A stretch of 5,059 nt of DNA from Gemmatimonas sp. UBA2094. GTDB lineage: Bacteria; Gemmatimonadota; Gemmatimonadetes; Gemmatimonadales; Gemmatimonadaceae. Location of the stretch: the NCBI GenBank assembly GCA_002331565.1, contig DCZC01000084.1, positions 970 through 6,028 on the forward strand, given 5' to 3'. The notes under the pieces are model-generated. The model did no database searches. It saw only the letters and a list, made by a program, of their open reading frames with translations, and had not been told where the DNA came from. Shown in pieces: positions 1 through 5,059 of the stretch (within the stretch, counting starts at the first letter, position 1; each line of letters starts with the position of its first letter). A program made the position numbers and the translations under genes.

Positions 1-1035
1 GCCGCCGTGGTGCGACGCCGGGTGGAACGGCTTGTCGGTGCCGCTCTCCGGATACGTGCGGCTCGAGCCGTCACGTCCCATCTTGAACGAGAACACGCGC
101 GTGATGTCGGCCGCAAAGGCGAGCGCCTGAATGTCGAACATCAGCTTCACGTGCTCGGCAAACGAGTCGGGCACGCCGGCCGGCGCCTCGGGGAGTTCGC
201 GCACCTCGCCGCTCGTGTTGCGCGCTTCCACGCGCTGGATGCGGCGCTCCACTTCACGGATGTCCGTGAGGTAGCGGTCGAGGCGGTTCTTGTCCTCCGG
301 GCTGAGGCCGGCCTTGAGCGAGCTCATCTCCCCCGACACGAAGTCGAGAATGCTGCGCCGCGTGCGCCGACGTTCGGCCCGCTCGGCGCTCGTGCCTCCC
401 ACGCCGAACAGCTTCTCGAAGGCCACGCGCGGGTCGCGGATCACCGGCAGCGGCTCGTTGGGTGACGCCCAGCTGATGGAGTCGGTATACACGCAGGCGT
501 AGCCGTAGGCGCACCCACCCGCCTGGTCCACGTTCTCGATGCACAACTGCATCGACGGAATCGGCGTGTCCTGTCCGAAGCGCCGGGCGTACATCTGGTC
601 GAGCGACGTGCCGACCTTCACGTCCGAGCCTTCCGTCTGCTTGGGATGCATATGCGTGAGGTACACCGCACTCGAACGGAAATGGTCGCCGCCGATCTCG
701 TTGGGCGACGTGGGCTCGGCCTCACGCACGTCCGTGTTGCTGATGATCGTGAGGTAGTCGCGGTACTGCTCGAGCGACGTGAGCGCCGTGGGCGCGAGAT
801 CGTACGCCTTCCCCGTGGCCGCGGGCGACCAGAGGTTCATCTTGGCGCCCCACTCGTTGCAGCCGGCGGCGCCGTGCACCATCTCGATGGCCACGAGGCG
901 CGGTGCCTGCTTGGCGTTGCCGAACGCGCCGCGTCCGACAGGAATCATCGCGTCGAGATACGGCAGGGCGATCGTGGCACTCATCCCCTGCAGGAACTGA
1001 CGGCGGGGCATGGCCTTTCCGGTCAGGAAATACAT
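1..1035 (-). CDS. DUF1552 (HxxSHH family) Tat-exported protein, partial at the window edge
   Basis: The reading frame is open from an ATG at 1035 down to base 1 (345 codons, no stop), so the C-terminus lies outside the window. The start is supported by GGAG at 1047-1044, eight bases upstream. The N-terminus has a twin-arginine signal: R11-R12-Q-F-L, then a hydrophobic stretch (about residues 17-32), predicting folded export by Tat. The body matches the DUF1552 family (Pfam HxxSHH), including GGDHFRSSAVYLT (residues 115-127) and the diagnostic motif H338-P-A-S-H342-H343, only two residues before the edge. From memory the family runs to roughly 430-480 residues, so about a fifth to a quarter is missing. 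Cysteines at 59, 165, 175 and 181 could form disulfides or bind metal; this is inference. The biochemical role of the family is unknown to me. It lies 32 bases downstream of the cytochrome gene, its usual partner. An alternative start at M9 (1011) has a poorer ribosome binding site. Confidence 0.94.
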   Translation of the reverse strand, partial: MYFLTGKAMPRRQFLQGMSATIALPYLDAMIPVGRGAFGNAKQAPRLVAIEMVHGAAGCNEWGAKMNLWSPAATGKAYDLAPTALTSLEQYRDYLTIISNTDVREAEPTSPNEIGGDHFRSSAVYLTHMHPKQTEGSDVKVGTSLDQMYARRFGQDTPIPSMQLCIENVDQAGGCAYGYACVYTDSISWASPNEPLPVIRDPRVAFEKLFGVGGTSAERAERRRTRRSILDFVSGEMSSLKAGLSPEDKNRLDRYLTDIREVERRIQRVEARNTSGEVRELPEAPAGVPDSFAEHVKLMFDIQALAFAADITRVFSFKMGRDGSSRTYPESGTDKPFHPASHHGG

Positions 1036-1043
1036 CGGTCGGT

Positions 1044-1047
1044 CTCC
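1044..1047 (-). promoter_or_regulatory. Ribosome binding site of the DUF1552 gene
   Basis: The minus strand reads GGAG here, eight bases before the ATG at 1035. It sits inside the 32-base gap after the cytochrome stop codon. It decides the start at M1 over the in-frame M9. The short gap shows no promoter or terminator, which supports one transcript for both genes. Confidence 0.7.
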
Positions 1048-1067
1048 GTCGGGTTATCGAAAGGGGA

Positions 1068-3680
1068 TCAGCGCCCGCGGCTCGACGCCGGGGCCTTGGG
1101 TTCGGTGCTGGCCGGGCTCGAGACCGGCGCGGCCTTGGTCGGGTTTTCCGCCACGACTTTCCGCATGCGGAACGCGTCGCTCCGGACCACGCCGAAGATG
1201 AAGTCATTGAGGCGGTAGTTGTTCGCGCGCGCTGCAAGTTCGATGCGACGCACCGTCGGCGCATCGTACCACTCCACGCGGCGGCCCAGCGCGTACGCCA
1301 TGAGGTTCTGCGTGAACGAGCGCATGAGCGGCACCGGGCGCTTGAGCATCGCAGCCTGTAGTTCGGCGGGGCTCGTGATGCGGGTCCCGTCGTAGTAGTC
1401 ACCGCGCGTATCGAGCGGCGCGCCGTTCTCACGGATGCGCCAACGTCCCATCACGTCGAAGTTGTCCAGGGCGAGGCCGATGGGGTCGATGAACTGATGG
1501 CACGACTTGCACGTGGCGTTGGCGCGATGGATTTCCATGCGCTCGCGCGTGGTGAGCAGTCGCCCCTCCTTGGCGCCTTCCGTCTTCTCGAGGTCGGGCA
1601 CGTTGGGCGGCGGCGGCGGAGGCGGAGAACCCATGAGCACTTCCATCACCCACTTGCCGCGCAGCACCGGCGACGTGCGGTTGGCCACGCTGGTGAGCGT
1701 GAGCACGCTGCCGTGGCCGAAGATGCCGCTGCGCGGCGAGCCGGCCGGATAGTTCACCTTGCGGAAATCCGCGCCCACGACGCCCGGGATGTCGTAGTGC
1801 TTGGCGAGCGCTTCGTTCACGTACGTGTAATTGGCCGTGAACAGCTCGTTCAGACTGCGGTTCCCGCGCACGAGGTTGTAAAAGAACAGCTCCGTCTCGC
1901 GGCGCATGTCGGTGGCCAGCTGCTCGCGGAAGTCGGGGAACTGGTTGGCATCGGGGTGCACCAGCTCGATATCCTGGAGCCGCAGCCACTGCGAGGCGAA
2001 GCGCGTCGCCAGCGCTTCACTGCGCGGATCGGCGAGCAGGCGCTTGGCCTGTGAAAGCAGCACGGTGGTATCGGCGAGCCGGCCGCTGCGACCGAGCGCC
2101 ACAAGCTGCGAGTCAGGTGGGGCGCCCCACAGGAAGAACGACAGGCGTGAGGCGAGATCCACGCCGTTCACCGCCACCCGGCCCTTGGTGGCGGCCGGCA
2201 GTTCCTCGATGCGGAAGATGAAGTGCGGGCTGGAGAGCATCGCCTCGAGCGCCGTGCGGATGCCCAGTTCGAAGCCGCCGCTCTTCGCGCCTTCGTCGTA
2301 GAACGTGAGCAGCCCCTTCATGTCGTTGGGCTGCAGGGGACGGCGATAGGCCTGCGTACCCAGCCGCGAGAGAATCTTCTCGGCGCACGGACGGGCTTCG
2401 GCGGCCGCCAGCGGGCGGCAGCTGAAGATGCGACGGCGGCTCGGCGTATCCGACACACCGGTCGGGTTGAACGGCCCCGTCACCGCGAAATTCTGAATGT
2501 GCGCCTGTACGGTGATGCCGGCCTGCGCGCCGATCTGCGTGTCGGCGATGCTGTGGCCCAGCGGCGTGATGTTGTCGTTCACCGGCCCTTCGAACGTGCG
2601 CACGAAGGTGGCGGCGATGCGCTGCGGGCCGGCACGGATCGGGATGGGCTTGGTTTTCATCTCCATGCCCTGCGGATCGGCCTGCGACATGCCGCGATCG
2701 ATATCGAGCACCGCGACGCGCTCGCCGTTCACCGAGACTTCGATCTTCTCGTCGAAGGGCGCGGTGCTGGCGAACAGCTGTCCGGTGGGAATGGCGTGCA
2801 GCGTGATCGTGAACACGTACTCGCCGTCGGCCGGGAACGTGTGCGTGACGGCCGTGCCGCCGCGCGTGCCCACCGGGGCGCCGTCCACCTGGTCGAGCTG
2901 CGACGCCAACCGGGCGATCTTGTATGTGCTCGTGGACACGCCCGCCTTGGGGTCGCCCACGGCGAGGCGGGAAATCTCGCTCGCCCCGTCGAGGTACGAA
3001 TCGAGCAGCGTGGCCGACGGCGTCTGCACGTCGGCAATGTTGTCGAAATTCGCGCTCTTGGTGTCGAGCGGCAGCCACGAATCGGCCTTCACGTCGAGCG
3101 ACAGCACATCCCGGATGGCCCGCTCGTACTCAGCGCGATTGAGGCGCTGGAAGGTACGGGTGCCCGGATTCGGATCGGCCGCGTAGCGCGCATCCATGGT
3201 GCGCTCGAGGGTCTCGAGCAGGACCTGCAGCGTGTCACCACCCGGCCTCGCGCGACCGGGCGGCGGCATCATGCCCGTGCGCAACTTGTTGATCATCTTT
3301 TCCGCCACCTCGGGCGACGCCTGCCCGATGGTGGTGAGATCGAACTGCTGCAGCGACAGGTTGCCCTGTTTGCGCTGATCGCTGTGACAGCCGGCGCAGG
3401 TCTTCTTGACCACATCGCCGAGCGCCGCCGTGGTCATGACCGTCGCGGGGCGCTTGAGCACCGGATGCCCGGTGCGACGGCTCGCACGCGTGGCCGACGC
3501 GCGCGCCGGGTCGGTGGCACCGTCGACGAACGACAGGTCGTACGACACCGGCGTCGCCATGGCGGCACGACCGGCGACGGGGGCGGGGGAGACCGGAATG
3601 GACGGCGTGCCGGTGCCATCGAGCATGGCGATGGCAACGACAGCGACACAACCGGCACCGGCAGCTACCAACGACTTCAT
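1068..3680 (-). CDS. PSCyt/PSD-type di-heme cytochrome c protein (DUF1587-DUF1595-DUF1592-DUF1588-DUF1585)
   Basis: An 870-residue exported protein. The start at 3680 is chosen because a signal-like N-terminus (MKS, then a hydrophobic run to about residue 20) begins there behind GGAGG at 3692-3688; the frame stays open to 4061, but that extension lacks family sequence. No clear cleavage site follows, so the segment may stay as a membrane anchor. Order of parts: low-complexity linker (about 22-80); cytochrome c domain with CAGCH (95-99) and a likely axial Met in GMMPP (M137 or M138); DUF1587 (about 175-241); a beta-rich stretch resembling carbohydrate-binding or PA14-like sandwiches (about 270-400); DUF1595 (about 429-492); DUF1592 (about 502-633); DUF1588 with seven prolines (686-692) and second haem motif CKSCH (724-728) in the typical CHQFIDPIGLALDNFD context; DUF1585 (about 766-841); and an Ala/Pro/Ser-rich tail. 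Haem attachment occurs outside the cytoplasm by cytochrome c maturation. Electron transfer is inferred from the haems; the substrate is unknown. First gene of a pair with the DUF1552 gene. Confidence 0.96.
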   Translation of the reverse strand: MKSLVAAGAGCVAVVAIAMLDGTGTPSIPVSPAPVAGRAAMATPVSYDLSFVDGATDPARASATRASRRTGHPVLKRPATVMTTAALGDVVKKTCAGCHSDQRKQGNLSLQQFDLTTIGQASPEVAEKMINKLRTGMMPPPGRARPGGDTLQVLLETLERTMDARYAADPNPGTRTFQRLNRAEYERAIRDVLSLDVKADSWLPLDTKSANFDNIADVQTPSATLLDSYLDGASEISRLAVGDPKAGVSTSTYKIARLASQLDQVDGAPVGTRGGTAVTHTFPADGEYVFTITLHAIPTGQLFASTAPFDEKIEVSVNGERVAVLDIDRGMSQADPQGMEMKTKPIPIRAGPQRIAATFVRTFEGPVNDNITPLGHSIADTQIGAQAGITVQAHIQNFAVTGPFNPTGVSDTPSRRRIFSCRPLAAAEARPCAEKILSRLGTQAYRRPLQPNDMKGLLTFYDEGAKSGGFELGIRTALEAMLSSPHFIFRIEELPAATKGRVAVNGVDLASRLSFFLWGAPPDSQLVALGRSGRLADTTVLLSQAKRLLADPRSEALATRFASQWLRLQDIELVHPDANQFPDFREQLATDMRRETELFFYNLVRGNRSLNELFTANYTYVNEALAKHYDIPGVVGADFRKVNYPAGSPRSGIFGHGSVLTLTSVANRTSPVLRGKWVMEVLMGSPPPPPPPNVPDLEKTEGAKEGRLLTTRERMEIHRANATCKSCHQFIDPIGLALDNFDVMGRWRIRENGAPLDTRGDYYDGTRITSPAELQAAMLKRPVPLMRSFTQNLMAYALGRRVEWYDAPTVRRIELAARANNYRLNDFIFGVVRSDAFRMRKVVAENPTKAAPVSSPASTEPKAPASSRGR

Positions 3681-3687
3681 CCCCGGG

Positions 3688-3692
3688 CCTCC
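3688..3692 (-). promoter_or_regulatory. Ribosome binding site of the cytochrome gene
   Basis: The minus strand reads GGAGG, seven bases before the ATG at 3680, and this fixes the start of the 870-residue product. The site overlaps a small GC inverted repeat (CCGGG at 3691-3695 with CCCGG at 3682-3686, four-base loop). That could partly hide it in the mRNA, though such short GC stems are common by chance at this base composition. Confidence 0.8.
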
Positions 3693-3718
3693 GGGCTCAT
3701 TCGGGTGTAGGTCGGGCT

Positions 3719-3744
3719 GGGTCCGCTGGTAGGAGCGCGGACCC
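3719..3744. repeat. Perfect 8-base inverted repeat with 10-base spacer
   Basis: GGGTCCGC at 3719-3726 is followed, after a 10-base spacer, by its exact reverse complement GCGGACCC at 3737-3744. In minus-strand RNA the stem would sit in the leader of the cytochrome gene, 39-64 bases before its start codon. It could be a leader hairpin or a dimeric operator. No T-run follows on either strand, so it is not a typical intrinsic terminator. Confidence 0.5.
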
Positions 3745-3779
3745 GGGAGAAACGGAAAGATGTTCCAGTACCAAGGAAT

Positions 3780-3801
3780 ACGGTTGAAATCTGCAAACCG
3801 T
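3780..3801. repeat. 6-base inverted repeat with 10-base spacer (possible operator)
   Basis: ACGGTT at 3780-3785 and its reverse complement AACCGT at 3796-3801 flank a 10-base AT-rich spacer, in the most AT-rich part of the intergenic region. The geometry suits a dimeric regulator, but a 6-base arm of this kind is expected about once by chance in a region of this size. Confidence 0.25.
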
Positions 3802-3961
3802 TCGCGCAGGGGAACAGCCCAGCGCCGGAATTCTTGCCGTGTCCCCCTCAGCGCTTGTGCTCCCTGGGCCGTTGGGAAGATTGAGCAGTCGGGCGGGTGC
3901 CGTACGCCCTGCTCGCTGTCCCCGCTCCCTGCCCCCTGCACTTTGGCAGAGTCCCCACCCC

Positions 3962-3968
3962 GGAGGAG
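3962..3968 (+). promoter_or_regulatory. Ribosome binding site of the aldolase-like gene
   Basis: GGAGGAG is a near-ideal Shine-Dalgarno sequence. Its GGAGG core ends six bases before the GTG at 3973. It is the main reason for choosing that GTG over the upstream in-frame ATG at 3760 and the ATG at 3988. Confidence 0.85.
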
Positions 3969-3972
3969 TTCC

Positions 3973-4956
3973 GTGCGATCACGCTGGATGCTGTCGGCTT
4001 CGGCCACCTTGGCCCTTGGCCTCATTCCGCCACACGCTGCCCACGCGCAAGAGCGCCTCAACCCCGTGATCGATCTGGTGGCGGCGGGGAAGCCGGTGTT
4101 CGGTCTCTACGCGCCGGCCAATCGCCGCGCTCGGCCGGGACAGCCGACCCCACCGGCCGACTCCACGAAGACCATGGCCCAGCTGGCTGGTGAGGCGCTG
4201 GCCTACAGGAAGCTCGACTATGTGTTCGAAGGCACGATGGAGTACAACTTCGAACAGTCGTTCCCCCCGTTTACCGAATTCGCCAAGGCGATGCAGGAGG
4301 GGGGCGCACTCGCCAAGGGCAAGTCGCCGCGCTTCACCCATCCGATGTTCGTGAAGACGATGGAAATCGCGCCTGACCCGGCCGCGGCCAACGTGCGCAT
4401 CGGCAAGCAGCTCAACGAGGGCGTCAACGGCATCGTGTTCGTCGACGTGCTCAATGCCGCCGAGCTCAAGCAGGGCATTGCCGCGCTGCGCTTCAAGAGC
4501 AAGGGCGGCACCCGATCCGACGATGTGGGCAACGCGCCGGCGCGCTGGGGCATGAGCGAGAAGGAGTACAAGGAGAAGGCCGACCTGTGGCCCCTCAACC
4601 CCAAGGGGGAGCTGTACAACTTCACCATCGTGGAGAGCAAGGAAGGGCTGTCGCACATCCGCGAAATTGCGGCCGTGCCCGGCGTGGGGGTGCTCTTCCC
4701 GGGCGCCGGTACGCTGCGCGGGGTCTTCACCACCACCGACGCCAACGGTCAGCGGAAGTTCGACGAGGCCGCGTGGGAAGCCGCCATTCAGAGCGTCCTG
4801 GCCGCGTGCAAGGAGTTCAAGGTGCCGTGCGGATATCCCGCGGGGGCGCCGGACATCGAAAAGCGCATGAAGGAAGGGTTCAGCGTGTTCGTGATCGGCT
4901 GGGGGGAACAGGGCTTCAAGGCGGTCGATCTGGGCCGCGCGGCGAGTGGCCGGTAG
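3973..4956 (+). CDS. Secreted HpcH/HpaI aldolase/citrate lyase family protein, active site degenerate
   Basis: A 327-residue protein starting at GTG 3973 behind GGAGGAG. A clean Sec signal peptide follows: R2/R4 positive end, hydrophobic core (about 6-18), and an A-H-A cleavage site at residue 25. The mature part fits the HpcH/HpaI TIM-barrel family: KPVFGLYAP (40-48), KLDYVFEGTMEYNF (80-93), KQLNEGVNGIVFVDVLNAAE (145-164), the IVES strand with E221, and GVGVLFPGAGTLRGVF (237-252). Known enzymes cleave or form 4-hydroxy-2-oxo acids with a divalent metal in the cytoplasm. Aligned by eye to E. coli HpaI, the metal Glu149 is kept (E221), but metal Asp175 becomes T247 at the same 26-residue spacing, Arg70 becomes K128, Asp84 becomes N148 and His45 becomes Y91. 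Classical aldolase activity is therefore doubtful; a different reaction or a binding role is possible. Insertions at about 50-66 and 175-212 make it longer than HpaI (about 260). It is divergent from the cytochrome pair. Confidence 0.88.
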   Translation: MRSRWMLSASATLALGLIPPHAAHAQERLNPVIDLVAAGKPVFGLYAPANRRARPGQPTPPADSTKTMAQLAGEALAYRKLDYVFEGTMEYNFEQSFPPFTEFAKAMQEGGALAKGKSPRFTHPMFVKTMEIAPDPAAANVRIGKQLNEGVNGIVFVDVLNAAELKQGIAALRFKSKGGTRSDDVGNAPARWGMSEKEYKEKADLWPLNPKGELYNFTIVESKEGLSHIREIAAVPGVGVLFPGAGTLRGVFTTTDANGQRKFDEAAWEAAIQSVLAACKEFKVPCGYPAGAPDIEKRMKEGFSVFVIGWGEQGFKAVDLGRAASGR

Positions 4957-5059
4957 CGCCACACGCTGACGGCTGCGCGTCCTGGGGAGCGCCGTGAGTC
5001 GCGCCCCGGTCGCCCGCCGGAGCCGCCGGAAACACGAAGGGCCGCCGGACAACTGTCCA
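4957..5059. other. Non-coding end of window, no clear terminator
   Basis: After the TAG at 4954-4956 I see no gene. A weak stem is possible between ACGGC (4969-4973) and GCCGT (4991-4995), extended by a GC pair past a bulge, but no T-run follows. The octamer CCGCCGGA occurs three times (5014, 5023, 5042). GGACA and TGTCC (5047-5058) form a 5-base inverted repeat at the very edge. None of these is strong evidence of function. Confidence 0.4.

Larger units (their letters stand above)
3681..3972. promoter_or_regulatory. Divergent intergenic region between the cytochrome pair and the aldolase-like gene
   Basis: These 292 bases separate two outward-facing genes and must hold the promoter of the plus-strand gene and most likely that of the minus-strand pair. 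The stretch 3745-3835 is less GC-rich than the rest and is the likeliest promoter zone. I could not find a convincing -35/-10 pair on either strand; the best plus-strand guess, TTGAGC at 3881-3886 with TACGCC at 3903-3908, is weak. Frames that cross this region on both strands are extensions of the flanking genes and show no family sequence. It holds two inverted repeats, listed separately. Confidence 0.6.

Noticed and set aside
7..1432. Several open frames on both strands over the DUF1552 gene and the end of the cytochrome gene
   Set aside because: All overlap recognised domains in another frame and have no homology signature or good ribosome binding site.
2223..3710. Long plus-strand open frame (495 codons) opposite the cytochrome gene
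   Set aside because: Its product is Arg/His/Gly-rich with no family signature, as expected for the antisense of a GC-rich gene. The minus strand carries haem motifs and conserved domains throughout.
3683..3713. Lipoprotein signal for the cytochrome (Cys at residue 11)
   Set aside because: The residues before C11 (G-A-G) do not match a lipobox and the cysteine lies inside the hydrophobic run.
3859..3931. Direct repeat GCTCCCTG at 3859-3866 and 3924-3931
   Set aside because: An 8-base match in a pyrimidine-rich stretch is likely by chance; the spacing of 65 bases suggests no particular function.
3760..3972. Upstream ATG at 3760 as start of the aldolase-like gene
   Set aside because: The added 71 residues look like translated non-coding DNA and would bury the signal peptide; GTG 3973 has a near-perfect ribosome binding site.
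3681..4061. N-terminal extension of the cytochrome frame by 127 codons on the minus strand
   Set aside because: It overlaps the start of the divergent gene, contains no recognisable domain, and precedes a clear signal-like N-terminus with its own GGAGG site at 3692-3688.
3979..5052. Minus-strand open frame of 357 codons opposite the aldolase-like gene
   Set aside because: Its composition is that of an antisense frame and it lies over a well-supported plus-strand gene.
5014..5058. Three CCGCCGGA octamers and a GGACA/TGTCC inverted repeat at the right edge
   Set aside because: They are short and GC-biased, and the window ends there, so a repeat array or terminator cannot be judged.

Overview
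The window is GC-rich bacterial DNA with three real genes. Two are on the minus strand as a tight pair and one is divergent on the plus strand. All three products carry export signals. The pair (a multidomain PSCyt/PSD-type di-heme cytochrome c protein with DUF1587/1595/1592/1588/1585 modules, followed by a DUF1552 'HxxSHH' protein) is typical of Planctomycetota, Myxococcota, Acidobacteriota and Gemmatimonadota. GC content, codon use and protein style look most like Gemmatimonadota to me, but this taxonomic guess comes from memory and was not searched.

Layout: positions 1-1035 (minus) hold the N-terminal 345 codons of a Tat-exported DUF1552 protein that runs off the left edge just after its HxxSHH motif. 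After a 32-base gap, 1068-3680 (minus) encodes the 870-residue cytochrome, with haem motifs CAGCH (residues 95-99) and CKSCH (724-728). Positions 3681-3972 are a 292-base divergent intergenic region with two inverted repeats and no gene. Positions 3973-4956 (plus) encode a 327-residue HpcH/HpaI (class II pyruvate aldolase/citrate lyase-like) protein with a signal peptide. By my hand alignment it has lost several active-site residues of that family. Positions 4957-5059 are non-coding as far as I can see.

How the genes may work together: the cytochrome and the DUF1552 protein are almost certainly co-transcribed and act outside the cytoplasm, the cytochrome matured after Sec export and the DUF1552 protein folded before Tat export. 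The divergent secreted aldolase-like protein shares their upstream region and also acts outside the cytoplasm, so co-regulation is plausible but unproven. No mobile element, CRISPR array, tRNA or rRNA was seen. The most notable points are the secreted, catalytically degenerate aldolase-fold protein and its placement beside the cytochrome/HxxSHH pair.
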